Source of the DNA: Cololabis saira
Taxonomy: Eukaryota > Chordata > Actinopteri > Beloniformes > Belonidae
DNA length: 64,000 nt
Assembly: GCF_033807715.1 (NCBI RefSeq)
Contig: NC_084597.1
Location: 9,362,843-9,426,842 of the forward strand
Direction of reading: 5' to 3'
Notes under the pieces: generated by a model
What the model saw: only the letters and a program-made list of their open reading frames with translations
Databases searched by the model: none
Told to the model about the DNA's origin: nothing
Position numbers and translations under genes: made by a program
Shown here: positions 50,474 to 62,499 of the stretch, piece by piece
How the letters are laid out: every line of letters starts with the position of its first letter
Numbering within the stretch: position 1 is the first letter of the stretch

Positions 50474-51330
50474 ATTAAAGCTGCAAGCAGCGATGAACGG
50501 GCCCTCGTGCGTGCAATTTTCACCAATAAAAGTCAAGGACTCAAAACTAACTCTGATGATACCACCCACGAGACTTTATGTCAAACCATTCAAAAGTTAT
50601 TGCAGAAAATAGGAACTATCACATATCGACCAATCAGAAGAAGGGGCGGGGATAATTTGCACCAATTAAGGTGAAGGAGCCAAAACCAAGTCCGATGACA
50701 CCACCCACGAGCCTCTATGTCATACCATTCAAAAGTTATGGCAGAAAATGCGATCTATAAAATATCGACCAATCAGAAGAAGGGGCGGGGCTAATTCATG
50801 CCAATTATGTTCAAGGACTCAAAACCGAGTCCGATGACACCACCGACGACTCTTTATGTCAAACCATTCAAAAGTTATAGCAGAAAGTAGGAACTATCAA
50901 ATATGGGAAGATGAAGATGAAGGGGGGGGGGGGCGCGCTTTTTGGCGTCTATCGTCGCCACGCTAACGCTTTTGACTGAAAAAAGTAATGCCCATCTTCG
51001 CAGGATCGAGACGCACATTTTGATGTATAACCCACCTGGGTGCACATTACGGTTTGGGCGAAGAAGCGGCCGAAGAAATGGCATAAATTGCGCCAAAATT
51101 ACACGATTAATTCAAAATGGCCAACTTCCTGTTCGGTTTTGGCCATTGCGCCGAGAGACTTTTCTTTAAGTTGCGACATGATACAGGTTTGTACCGATTT
51201 TCGTGCATGTACGTCAAACCGTATTGTGAGGCTTGAGGCACAAAGTTTTCTAGGGGGCGCTGTTGAGCCATTAGGCCACGCCCATTATGTTTGTTCACGG
51301 GGGCAAAAAGGCCCCTAGAAAATTTCAGGA
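50474..51330 (+). mobile_element. Dispersed repeat of the AGCTGCAAGCAGCGATG family, copy 2 (3'-truncated)
   Basis: The start TTAAAGCTGCAAGCAGCGAT and the internal blocks (CCAATCAGAAGAAGGGGCGG three times, GACATGATACAGGTTTGTAC, GGGGGCGCTGTTGAGCC) match the family. The expected CTCGGGCCC end is missing and the copy fades out after about 51330. Confidence 0.75.
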
Positions 51331-51604
51331 AATTTTTATATGGGCATGCCCTACTGCCCATTCGTCCCCTCTCGCTGCTTTGGTTTGGGGCTGTAGTGGT
51401 TGAGTTTAAGGTTGTGTCGGAGGTGGTTCTTGCCATGTTTAGGGTTATTAATAATGGCCAATAAACCAAACCAAGGCCGTTAGCTTGAAAATTAGAATAG
51501 TTAAATATCTCAAAAGCGTAATAGCTAGCATGATGAGACTAAAATATGTTGCAGTACAACGCGTCCCGGGTTTTTCATTGTTGTAATGTTGTCTGTACGA
51601 TAAA

Positions 51605-52436
51605 CCGTTGCCTAGCAACAAGCCAACATAAAATGGAATTTTTTTTTAAATTGAAAGTTAAAGGAGCTTGAGGCAGGATTGAGGCAGGATTTATGAAAAA
51701 AATTCGTAAACGTTTTAAGTTTTCTAGTAATAAGGTCAGATGAAGCATTCCAAACCAAAACGAATGAGCCCTCTAGCGTATCTCTCCGTTGCCTTGAACA
51801 GGCTGTGTGCTGCAAAATGTGCTGCAATTCCGGGCCGGAATTTCCCGCGCTGTCCTGCGGATGTGACGTCACATGACGCTGCATGCGCGTTCTCCCCGTT
51901 CTCCCGTGCCGGCTTCGCTGTTGGCTGCAGTGCCCCCGACGGCCGTCGTGGTGAAAGGTGGCGCTATAGAGTCTCATTTCTTAAAGAGAGCCTCATGCTC
52001 CTTTAAATATCGCAAAAATCGCAATAATTAGCATGATGAGGTTGTACGGTCGTTTAGTGCCCATTGGGCCGAGTGTTTGTAAATTTGAACGATGTCTCTA
52101 TGATAAAGTTCGGCCGAGCAATAAGCGTCCAAATTTTCGCCTATTTTTTTGCTTTTTGGCATCTAGCGTTGCCACGGTAACACTTTTGACTGAGAAAAGT
52201 AATGCCCATCGAGGCATTACTTGGCATGGAGACGCATCTAACGATGTATGCCATGCATGGGTGCACGTTGTGGTTCGTGCCGTATTAACAGAGCGGGGTC
52301 ATGCTGTACACCCGCTGATGTGCGGTGGGACTTTTGCAACTTTAGCTTGTTAGCAAAATGCTAGCAACATTGCCCTTTGGGCCATTCAGGACAATTGCAA
52401 TATGCTCATGCCACTACTTTGCATGCCCATAATAAT
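51605..52436 (-). mobile_element. Dispersed fish repeat (GGCCCAAAGGGCAATG family), inverted copy split by a TTAA MITE
   Basis: This is the reverse complement of 43995-44610 (shared blocks GCTAGCAACATTGCCCTTTG, GCCACGGTAACACTTTTGAC, ATTAGCATGATGAGGTTGTA). It is interrupted at TTAA by the MITE at 51662-52002. Together with the copy at 43995-44610 it brackets hcn1 exon 4. Confidence 0.75.
51662..52002. mobile_element. TTAA-flanked MITE (piggyBac-like), copy 2, 341 bp
   Basis: AGGAGCTTGAGG and CCTCATGCTCCT are inverted ends between TTAA at 51658-51661 and 52003-52006. The interior is the reverse complement of 10912-11239. Comparison with the empty site at 44545-44548 shows that exactly one TTAA is present without the insertion, so the duplication is directly demonstrated. 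Confidence 0.88.
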
Positions 52437-52500
52437 ACATTTTATTTATAGAGCGCTTTTAAAAGATCTAAAAGACGTTTTAAACAAAAAAAAATTTATA
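52437..52500 (-). repeat. Short LINE/SINE-type tail (TTTATTTATAGAGCGCTTTT)
   Basis: TTTATTTATAGAGCGCTTTT is the reverse complement of the conserved AAAGCGCTATATAAA tail shared by fish L2 LINEs and their SINEs. No upstream part is present. Confidence 0.5.
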
Positions 52501-54369
52501 TCACACATATAAGGTGAATTTGTTTTGTGGAGGTTGCACGTTATGGCAGTGAATGGAATGGCTACCAACCGTTTCAGACAAAGATGTGTTTTGAAAGCTT
52601 TGTGGGTCGCTGAGAGTTAATACAGTTCAGTGAAACAGATTCATAGTGAACACTGCAGAAATATCCTTCAACCAAACTTAAGAGAAGAACAAATTGTATT
52701 TGTTTTTTTGGCATAGCTCAAAGGAAAATTTTTATGGGTAGTAATGCTTCAGAAAAAATTGAGGACTATCATCGGAAACTGATATAATTCTCTCGACTGC
52801 AATCAGAATCTGGTCAGTTTCGCTTGGCCGAAAAACCTTCAGGATTTGAACCTCTTTCAGAAACACTAGTTTTATTTATCACATTTATGTGCACAAATGA
52901 GTACAGAACTAACCCCAGGGAGAAACAGTCAAATGTGCATCATTTTGAGCTCTATTTACATGATTATTGCTTTACACCCCTCTCTATGATATCAGGCATT
53001 CCTTTCTGTCCTGAATGTTCCTGCAAGGTCAGCGTCATACCTCGGCCGGTAGGCAACTTTCTATTTTGAAAAAACAAAACAAAGCATTTGACCCTTTTAC
53101 CATGACAAATTTCATTACAACTGACTCCCTGTAGAGACTAATTTAGAGTCCATTCAAATTCATTAATGCAGCCTATCCACAACATTATCGTGACACTCTG
53201 CAGTTGGAAGGTTTTCCAGTTGCATTTCAGAGTTCAGAAATCTTTTTTCACTCTTTTTTGTCAGCCTCAGCTCTAAAAGTGATGTCTGGAAGTAAGTGCT
53301 GCAGAATTCAGTCTCCTTATTGCTACAGCACATGTCAAACCTGAAAGTGTGGTTTTTCCCAAAGGACATACGAAACCTTCAGAGGGCAACTGAACAAGCC
53401 CTTGAACGCTCTGAAACCCAGCAAGTCACTATATGGAAACACCTTCCCAGTCAAAGCCAAACTGCTCACCCCTCCGGAAGAGAGAAGATGCTGAGGATGA
53501 GCCCCACCCTATCTCTCCCACAATTGTGTAAAACGTACATAAAGCTGAGTACTGAAGTCACGGTTCTTGACAGTTTTGGTATGGCAAACAAGAAACACAG
53601 GAAACCTATTTGGAAAACACATAGAAAGAAATCAGCTTGGCAGCCATCTGGTATTTTAACATTATTGTATACAAAGGCTTTATCGTGACTTGAAAGCTGC
53701 TTCTCTCCTTGACTGTGATCAGTAACCATGACTGTTACATAAAAGGGACTGAGCAAACACAACAAGACAGCTCTGGATAAAGAATTAAGTGAAGAGACTT
53801 GGATTTGGACTTGGATCACCTATATCGCCGTGAAGACTAAGATAAAGACCCATACCTCACCGTATGATTCGTTAGAGACGTTAAACCCACATCTTATTAC
53901 TTTTGAAACAAGCTTTCACATTACTAGTATTCCGGTTCTCGTGGCATAACACTAGTATCTTGACCGGCCGCTCTAATCATTTTCCTCTGCTTTACAAAGA
54001 ATTTCTCTAGTTAACCAGGATTTGACTTTAATTTTCAGGAGGCAGTACGAATGGATGCAGAAGAAACAGCCTCTGAATTGCTTGGCGGGATGGGTCTTGG
54101 ATGTTTTTGTTTTGTGGCTCTCGGAGGCTCTTGTCTGAATCATTGGATAAACCTCAACCCTGCACAGTTGTGATGGGTTAGATACAGTCCGTACTGTGGG
54201 AAATGACTGTTAATGGACACAAGAGAAGTGAACAGGTTTGGCGGCTGAGGCTAATTCACTACAACCACGCGTGCCACATTATCATACAAAAGTGTCTTAT
54301 TTTAGAAGGTAAAAAAGATATATAATAGATGATGAATGAGGTGCACTCAACATTGCCTTTTTAACCTTG

Positions 54370-54560
54370 CCTTGGTTCCACAAATTGATTTACAAAGTGC
54401 ATTCACATTACGATGGCACTTCGACGAGCATAATGCGTTTTATGTCTTGCCCAAAGACACTTTTACACATGCTGTGAAAGGAGAATGATCCCCCGACTAT
54501 TCAGTTGGAGGATTTCTCAATGACTCTACTCATGGGGCCGCCATGGATTGCAGTCATTTT
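54370..54560 (-). mobile_element. Degenerate tRNA-type SINE remnant
   Basis: TTTACAAAGTGCATTCACAT and GTCTTGCCCAAAGACACTTT resemble the body of the SINE at 59939-60275 (GTCTTGCCCAAGGACACTA). The tRNA-like head is decayed. Confidence 0.4.
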
Positions 54561-54698
54561 ACTGAGATTAGTCAGTAAAATAGTCCACAGCACAAACCAT
54601 GTAGGTTTAACACTAACTTCTAAACCCATTAATAAATAGTGAAGTGCCAACAATTTTCAGACCCCAAAAGTAATGAACATAATAACAATGGTAAAAAC

Positions 54699-55142
54699 TA
54701 GTGATGCACCGATTGTTCGGTAACCGAAATTGTTCGGTAACCGAAATTGTTCGGCCAAAAATGGCAAAAAAACACTTTCGGTGTTCGGTGGAATAAGTGG
54801 GGAAAAAAAACGAACAATTAATAACGGCGTTGTAAAATAAGGAAATAGACCGCTCCGTCCCGTAACGTTGCGCACTACATAAATCGTTGGCCAACCAAAA
54901 ACTAACCCCATAAGAATTTTACCTAACATTCACCAACATTACCTTGTAATTTTGAAAAAGACTTTTTTCTTTGAACAGCATGCCATCAAATTTATTTGAT
55001 TTATGCAATGGTGAAAAAATTGGCAAAATAAATGAAAAACTGCTGAAGAACCATGTTCGGTATTGTTCGGTATTCGGCCAAGTGTTTATTATTATTTTCG
55101 GTTTCGGTTTCGGCCACAAATTTTCATTTCGGTGCATCACTA
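54699..55142. mobile_element. hAT-type MITE (444 bp) with CGGTAACCGAAATTGTTCGG units
   Basis: The ends TAGTGATGCACCGA and TTTCGGTGCATCACTA are inverted, flanked by the exact 8-bp repeat GTAAAAAC (54691-54698 and 55143-55150). Subterminal TTCGGT/ACCGAA units are abundant at both ends. It is non-coding. Confidence 0.92.
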
Positions 55143-55892
55143 GTAAAAACATATTTTGTTTGCTTTTGATTGTAAATAGCTGATGTATAAAATTAAATTT
55201 TTCCACTTTGACGTCAGCAAAGACACTTGTAAGGTGGAAGAGGGGATGGGTGGTGTTAATTTGTTAAATCGTCACACAGATCAAGCTCGATGTGTCCCAA
55301 CATGTTAACAAATTGTTTCATTGTTCAGCTTCCTTGTCTCCCGTGATTGCTTATCATTATAAATCTATGGTTAAAAATGCAAAATACATTCTTAGGGTTA
55401 GGCATTCGACATCAGTACATAAACTGGTTTGTAAATGAAACCATGCAATACTTGAATGAAAATATGGTTGAGATTGAGTCACATGTCTGCAGCTCTATAA
55501 AAACACCAGGCAACATCTCACACTTTGTAAGATTTTATTGTGGCACCATGGCATTTTTGCGTGGAGACAAGCCGGCAACTGTCTCTGTTTGCTCTGCTTG
55601 ACTCCACACTTTTTAATCAAGTAAAATTTAGTAATTGAATAAATTACCAAGCTAATCTCTCTCCCGAATGCCTCGCCAGCTTTAATCTCCATGCTGATTA
55701 ATTATTCCTTCCACAAACTGAAAAGATTCCTGATGATTCCAGTTCAATAACAAGTGAGGCCCAGTTTTTCATGTAATTCTCTTTAAAAAGTAAATATTTC
55801 AGGTTCAAATAAACACCTTTTTTTGTTACCTTTTCTGCGGAAATTGCATTGTACCTAATGTACGCTGGGAATGGTGTTTTCTCCAACATGGT

Positions 55893-55965
55893 TTAAGGAG
55901 AGAAGGCAAGATTTGAACCAGAAACCTGGCTGTGAGGCAACACAGCTAACCACCACATGTACTGT
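55893..55965 (-). mobile_element. tRNA-derived SINE head (partial)
   Basis: On the minus strand GTGGTGGTTAGCTGTGTTGC supplies an A-box-like TGGTGGTTAGC, and GGTTCAAATCTTGCC follows as a B box. TGTTGCCTCACAGC between them is typical of a widespread fish SINE. The body and tail are missing. Confidence 0.65.
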
Positions 55966-56964
55966 ATCTGGAGTATTCTCAATAACATGTTTACATAATA
56001 TACTATTCAAAAGTCATAAAGTTATCTTGTTGCATTGTTGGTTCAAGTAATGATGACAAACAGAGGGTAGTCCCATTTTAAAAGGGGTTTAGTGTTACAA
56101 CGTTTACAAGCTTTTTTTATTAAAGCTTTCTGTTTTGTGCAGCTCACATACTTACATATTCCAAAATTTTAGGATTACGGTCTTTAGGACTTTTTTAAGC
56201 CCCTGAGGTGAGTGACCCTCTATAGATTTTCAGCTTTTTTTTAATCTTAATGACTCTAATAGTATTTGTTCAACTGCGAGCAACATCAATGTTTTTGCTT
56301 TTATGACAAGACAGAAAAGCTGCCCTGGTAAAAGGTTAATGCAGCTTTAATTGAGAATTATATATTAATTCTCTATAAGGTTTTAAACACTGGAGAACTG
56401 AATTACATAACAGAAAAAACTTGTATCACTTCCAGCAGCCCAGTAAAGAGGAAGCAGCTGCTTGTTTGACTTCACATCAGACACAACTGATACTTTAATT
56501 TTCTCAAGAAATGGAGCAATTCATTTTGTTGTTTTTATTGTTACATTACTGTTCTTCAATTGGTGTTGTTGAAAGTGTTGTTAAGATGTCTTTAAAATGC
56601 TCTTTATGGGAGAATCAGCTACTGATGTTAAGACAATAGATTTTTGTCATGATTGCGACACCAAAACTACTCTCTCAGAAAGGCAAGGTGAAGATTAAAG
56701 CAATCCTGATTACCTGTGAGGTGGGACTACATTTGCATGTTGAGTGAGGAAGCAATGAAATGAACAGAAGACAGGCCTGACATGCTCTGTTTATGACTGT
56801 GATAGCACAAAATCAACTTCTGTATGCGTTTATGTCTGACCTAAAGATGTTCAACTGTGACAGCAGTTGATTTAGTCTATCAGGCTACATCACAGCATGA
56901 AATTAGATCATTTTATTTTGAAACACATTGGGATTTTTTGAAAGACATGAAGCAGCATCAAGAA

Positions 56965-57389
56965 TAGGGGTGGGTTAAAAATATCAATATATAGATATTT
57001 TATCGATATGCATGTGTAGGAACGATTATCGATACATAAATCCAAGTATCGATTTGAAAAAAAAAAAAATCATTTTTTTTTTTTTTATCCCGATTTTTTC
57101 CCCCCTCCTACCTAAGTCAGTCCTGGGCATTGCTCCATCTACCAACCCTGGGAGGCCCTGCACTGAGCTCCAGTCTCCTCCTTACTTGAGGAGTGAGCAG
57201 GCTGCTTCTTTTCACCAGGCAGGGTGGGGTTTCTCTGGCCGGACGTGGCGCATGGAAGGATCATGTTATTCCCTTATTGTAACCAGAATATCGATATCGA
57301 ATCATATCGTATCGGAAATCGTATCGTCTTGGGACCTAGTGTATCGGAATCGTATCGTATCGGGAGGTCAGTGATGATACCCAGCTCTA
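56965..57389. mobile_element. hAT-type MITE (425 bp) with ATCGTATCG-rich ends
   Basis: The ends TAGGGGTGGGTTAAAAATAT and GATACCCAGCTCTA are inverted, flanked by the exact 8-bp repeat ATCAAGAA (56957-56964 and 57390-57397). Subterminal ATCGATA/TATCGAT motifs lie at the left end and an array of CGTATCG/ATCGTAT units at the right end. It is non-coding. Confidence 0.9.
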
Positions 57390-57894
57390 ATCAAGAAGCT
57401 AACTTTCCGACCGACAGTGGTCACAACATCCCATCATTCCGTGGTTAAAATGTACCTGAACAAATAACGAAAGCTTAATTTTATTTTTAATGAAATAAAA
57501 TGATAACAGCGCATGCTAAACTTTAACAAAACACACTACAAAAAACAAACATGTTTAATTTTAAATACCTATGTTTCTGAGAGCTTAAACATGAAAAATA
57601 AAAAAATAAAAAATTGGTTTATTAATTAAGCTGCTGTGTTTTGACTCTAAATGCCTCTTAAGTTTTATTGGCTTCAAGTTCTCGTGTGCCAGCATCTAGG
57701 AGCAAATGACACATTGTGGGTAGTCAACACTGTTTTTTGTTGTGCAGGAAAAAAACATATTTCCGCTTGTCGTCCTTCTAACGTTCAGTCGAAAGCTACA
57801 TTATTTTGTGCATTTATATTTTCCAAACTGATTTGGCGACCACCAGAAATCATCTCGTGACCCCAAGTTTGAGAACGGCTGCTTTATAGGATAC

Positions 57895-59256
57895 TGTAGC
57901 AACTCATAATGTAATAACGGCTCATAATGTAATAACAGCTCATAATGTAATAACTTAAATGTAATAAAAGTAAATAATGTAATAATCGGCTCATAATGTA
58001 ATAAAATCACGAGTGCATAACGTCATAACGGCTTTGCGCATAATGTAATAATGTAATAACTTACTACATTATGAGCCTTACTGGCGCCACTCATAATGTA
58101 ATAACAGGTCATAAAGTAATAATGGCTCATATTGTGAGAAAAGTGATGCATTATCATCATTTTTACCTCTGCCATTCCTGCAGGGGTGGAAGGAAATGCT
58201 TTCACCTCTGTGTGTGTCTTTCTGTCTGTCAGCAGGATCACACAATTTCTGCGACACGTGGTGGCGTACTGGCCAAATTAAATGCCATATAACTCCACCC
58301 CCAATACGCGGCCACATTAACAGGAAGAGAAGACTTATTGTTTAACACATCATCCCCTATAGGTCAAGTCCATGGAATAAAGGTCACAATATAGCACACA
58401 CTGACAACAAGAATGGACTAATGGGCAGAAGGAAAAGAATTGTCACGCAACTATTATTACCCATTTTAGATTATGCTGATGTTGTTTAACAGAACACTTA
58501 TGAATCACATCTTCAACCTCTCAATGTCATTTACAAAAGTCTCTGTAGATTTGTGTTAAGGTGCCCATATCGAACTCACCACTGCTCCATGTATCATTCA
58601 TTAAACTGGTCACCCCTCAGCTCAAGAAGACAATACCACTGGCTCCAACTCATATTCAAATGTATCCACTTTAGTTATCCTTCTTACTTAAAACAATATC
58701 TGATTCCATATACATCCTCATATTCTCTCAGAAACACTCAGCAACCCTTCTTTTGCGTTCCTTTCCTTTTGGAGTTCACAAATAGCACTGCTTACCTGCA
58801 ACAATCAGACAGTGGAAGTTAGCGTGGCATTCGCAAAAGGACCAAAATAACTAACATGGGTCCCACCTAGTGGCTCAACTTTATACATCTTACATAATAA
58901 AATGTGAGAATGCAATTACTATTAAATAATACTTGGTTTCATTAATTTAGTTTACTAATGCGCTGAAACCCATGCTGTTTGCTTTATTTGCACCTTTAAG
59001 AGGTAATAATTATGATAATGCAGCTGTTTTCTCACAATATGAGCCATTATTACATTATGAGCTGTTATTACTTTATGAGCGGCGCCAGTAAGGCTCATAA
59101 TGTAATAAGTTATTACATTATTACATTATATGCAAAGCCGTTATTACGTTATGCGCTCATGAATTTATTACATTATGAGCCGATTATTACATTATTAACT
59201 TTTATTACATTTAAGTTATTACATTATGATCCGTTATTACATTATGAGTTGCTACA
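57895..59256. mobile_element. Fold-back element of AATGTAATAA monomers (copy 2) with a LINE fragment in its spacer
   Basis: The arms at about 57896-58170 and 58998-59255 are inverted copies. The outer ends are TGTAGCAACTCATAATG and its complement. The arms are arrays of CTCATAATGTAATAACGG-type units with a shared GCCTTACTGGCGCC block and inner ends ATATTGTGAGAAAA...TTACCTCT. The 5-bp flanks GATAC (57890-57894 and 59257-59261) form a duplication. The spacer of about 830 bp holds a reverse-transcriptase fragment. It is related to 5536-6136 by its ends, monomer and symmetry. Confidence 0.8.
58410..58855 (+). pseudogene. LINE reverse-transcriptase C-terminal fragment inside the fold-back element
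   Basis: The plus frame reads RRKRIVTQLLLPILDYADVV, then a TGA, then LNVIYKSLCRFVLRCPYRTH, HCSMYHSLNWSPLSSRRQYH and FKCIHFSYPSYLKQYL. ILDYADVV, the THHC...LxWxPLxxRR block and PSYL are typical of the C-terminal region of fish L2/CR1-like LINEs. An in-frame stop near 58489 and loss of the palm show that it is inactive. Whether it was captured by the fold-back element or inserted into it is not decided by the sequence alone. Confidence 0.65.
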
Positions 59257-59911
59257 GATACTCTTCCCAACAAATTAATTAGAATTACCATTTGATGCTG
59301 TTCCAACCATTAACATCAGACACTCTTTCAGCACCTTTGCAGAAGCTGTAGAGGTTTCTTTACAAAAATCATATATAGTTTCACACTATAACTCAAATAT
59401 TACCTATTAATTCGATGGAGAAAGTATTTAGAGCTGTGCTTGGATACCAAAACTAACAGAATTTCAAATAATTATTCTCGTATCTGACTGTTTCCTCACA
59501 CATCGTGTTGCTGGTTACATTGCTATAAGCATGTCGCTGATTCACCATTGTCCGAGTGTCCAGTGTCACCCAGAGGCAATGCTTGTTGTTCTATTCACGA
59601 ACGAATATGAGCCTAAGAGAATGTAAAGCACTGCTGTGGAGAACATGGTTCGACCTCTCAACAACATTGTGCTCAGAGCGAAAATAACTTTTAAGTCTCA
59701 CTGCAACATACACTTTTTAATGTGTAGGTGTTTGAGTAAGTCTTGGATTAAATCCTTCGTGTTTGCTTTTTGATCAGTCATGTAACTCTCCGAAATCTGA
59801 AAAGCTGTCCATATTTTTTTTTTAAATGATGCGATGCATGCCTTCACTGCCATGGAAAATACTCACAATATATGTAGCTGTGAAGTTTGTGGTTCTTATT
59901 AGATCATCATC

Positions 59912-59940
<29 letters not shown>
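59912..59940. repeat. (ATA)n microsatellite at the SINE 3' end
   Basis: About nine ATA/TAA units abut the tail of the SINE at 59939-60275. Confidence 0.9.
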
Positions 59941-59942
<2 letters not shown>

Positions 59943-60275
59943 CTTGGATTTATATAGCGCCCTTCAAGGCACCCAGAGCGCTTTACAGAGATCATTATTC
60001 ATTCATACACATTCTCTCCGGTGGTGGTAGCTACATTTTGTAGCCACAGCTGCCCTGGGGCAGACTGACAGAAGCGTGGCTGCCATATCGCGCCAAACGG
60101 CCCCTCCGACCACCACCAACATTCATACACATTCATACACATTCACACGGGGCAAGGTGGGTAAGGTGTCTTGCCCAAGGACACTACGACAGCAAACTGG
60201 GACAGAGCGGGATTCGAACCGCCGACCTTCCGATCATTGGACGACCCGCTCTGCCACCTGAGCTACTGCCGCCCC
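59939..60275 (-). mobile_element. Full-length tRNA-derived SINE, about 337 bp
   Basis: The minus-strand head GGGGCGGCAGTAGCTCAGGT is followed by the A-box region GGTGGCAGAGCGGG and the exact B box GGTTCGAATCC. The body includes TGTCCTTGGGCAAGACACCT, and the 3' tail GCGCTATATAAATCCAAGT is shared with L2-type LINEs, whose machinery would mobilise it. It ends in (TTA)n. This is the best-preserved SINE in the window. Confidence 0.88.
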
Positions 60276-60276
60276 A

Positions 60277-60373
60277 ATCATCATCATCATCATCATCATC
60301 ATCATTATTATTAGGGCCCGAGCACTTGCAGTGCGAAGGCCCTATTGTATTTGCAGGAATTCTTCTTCTTCTT

Positions 60374-60403
<30 letters not shown>
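60277..60403. repeat. (ATC)n and (TTC)n microsatellites at the border of a dispersed repeat
   Basis: (ATC)n/(ATT)n at 60277-60314 directly abuts the GGGCCCGAGCAC end of the following element. (TTC)n at 60361-60403 lies just inside it. Confidence 0.9.
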
Positions 60404-60404
<1 letters not shown>

Positions 60405-62215
60405 TTGTTCTGACAAAAGGAAGGCCTTTTTGCCTCCCTAAACGTGCCTAAAAAGTCACCAAATTTGGCATGCAAGCCAGGCCTGGCGAAAAATTTGATA
60501 TTTAATGGTTTGCATTAATGGGCGTGGTAAAATGGCTCAACAGCGCCCCCTTGAAAACTTTGTGCCTCAAGCCCCACGATACGGTTTGACGTACATGCAC
60601 GAAAATCGGTACACACCTGTATCATGTCACAACTTAAAGAAAAGTCTCTTGGCGTCATGCCCGAAACCGAACAGGAAGTCGGCCATTTTGAATTAATTGT
60701 GTAATTTTGGCGCAATTTATGCCATTCCTTCGGCAGTTAATACGGCCCGAACTGTAACGTACACCCAGGTGTGTTATACATCAAAATATGCGTCTCCATC
60801 CTCCGACACCACGCATTACTTTTCTCTTTCAAAAGCGTTACCGTGGCGATGCTAGACGCCAAAAAGCGCGCCCACCCTTCATCTGATTGGTACAGACCGA
60901 AAAAACTTTGCGCCTCAAGCCCCATAATACGGTTTGACGTACATGAACGAAAATCGGTAGACACCTGTATCATGTCGCAACTTAAAGAAAAGTCTCTTGG
61001 CGCCATGGCCGAAACCGAACAGGAAGTCGGCCATTTTGAACATTCTGAATTAATCGCGTAATTTTGGAGCAATATATGCCATTCCTTCGAGAATTAATAC
61101 GGCCCGAACCGTATCGTGAACCCAGATGTGTTATACATCAAAATGTGGGTCTCCATCCTGCGACTACACGCATTACTTTTCTCTTTCAAAAGTGTTACCG
61201 TGGCGACGCTAGACGCCAACAAGCGCACCCCCCCTTCATCTGATTGGTCCATATTTGATAGTTCCCCAAAAGGCACCAAATTTGGCATGCAAGCCAGGCC
61301 TGGCGATAAATTTGATATTTCATGGTTTGCATTAATGGGCGTGGCCTAATGGCTCAACAGCGCCCCCCGGAAAACTTTGTGCCTCAAGCCCCACAATACG
61401 GTTTGACGTACATGCACGAAAATCGCTACACACCTGTATCATGGCACAACTTAAAGAAAAGTCTCTTGGTGCCATGGCCGAAACCGAACAGGAAGTCGGC
61501 CATTTTGAATTAATTGTTAAATTTTGGCGCAATTTATGCCATTCCTTCGGCAATTAATACGGCCCGAACTGTAACGTGCACCCAGGTGTGTTATACATCA
61601 AAATGTGCATCTCCATCCTGGGACTATGCGCATTACTTTTCTCTTTCAAAAGTGTTTCCGTGGCGACGCTAGACGCCAAAAGGCGCGCCCCCCCTTCATG
61701 TGATTGGTCCATATTTGATAGTTCTCCAAAAGTCACCAAATTTTGCATGCAAGCCAGACTTGGTGATAAATTTGATATTTCATGGCTTTCATTAATGGGC
61801 GTGGCCTAACGGCTCAACAGCGCCCCCTAGAATACTTTTATCTGCCATAACTTTTGAATGGTTTGACATAGAGAGTCGTGGGTGGTGTCATGGGACTCTG
61901 TAATGAGTCCTCAAGCTTCGTTGGCCTTAATTAGCCCCGCCCCTTCTTCTGATTGGTTGTCCCGATTTTCTGCTATAACTTTGGAATGGTTTGACATAGA
62001 GAGTCGTGGGTGGTGTCATCAGATTCTGTATGGAGTCCTTGACCTTCATTGGCCTTAATTAGCCCCGCCCCTTCTTCTGATTGGTTGTCCCTTTTTTCTG
62101 CTATAACTTTTGAATGGTTTGACATAGGAAGTCGTGGGTGGTGTCATTTCTGATATGCTTATGGGGGGCGGTGGGCGTGAGTGCGAGGGCCCGTTCATCG
62201 CTGCTTGCAGCTTTA
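60315..62215 (-). mobile_element. Dispersed repeat of the AGCTGCAAGCAGCGATG family, expanded copy 3 (1.9 kb)
   Basis: Both ends are present: GGGCCCGAGCACTTGCAGTG at 60315 and the reverse complement of AAAGCTGCAAGCAGCGATGA near 62195-62215. The middle is expanded. A module running from CACCAAATTTGGCATGCAAG through AAGTCTCTTGG to GCTAGACGCCAAAA occurs about three times (marker positions 60641, 60989 and 61458). A module with TTTGAATGGTTTGACATAGA...CCCGCCCCTTCTTCTGATTG occurs three times at about 130-bp spacing (61851, 61983, 62110). No transposase is present; the superfamily is unknown to me. Confidence 0.75.
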
Positions 62216-62499
62216 ATTATTATTATTATTATTAATAATAATAATATTAATATTATGGTTGTTGTTGTTATTGTTATTATTACATAATTTCCTGCAGTTT
62301 AAATTAAACATTTTCTGCCCCTTCAAGGTCCCCTTGCTTTCATTGAAACAATTTGTTCATACTATTTTAAGTATTTCAAGAGTCAATATTTCAACAATGG
62401 GTTACACAAAAGGTTCAAAAAGTTGCATTGTTTGAAAATGAATGTTTTTGCCTAACAATACCAAAGATACTCTATACAGAAGATAGCGCATTACCGTTA

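Noticed and set aside
47854..61553. Repeated short proteins containing NSKWPTSCSV / RDFSLSCDMIQV in several places and both strands
   Set aside because: They come from copies of one dispersed repeat family; recurrence reflects nucleotide identity. Most copies differ in frame and end.
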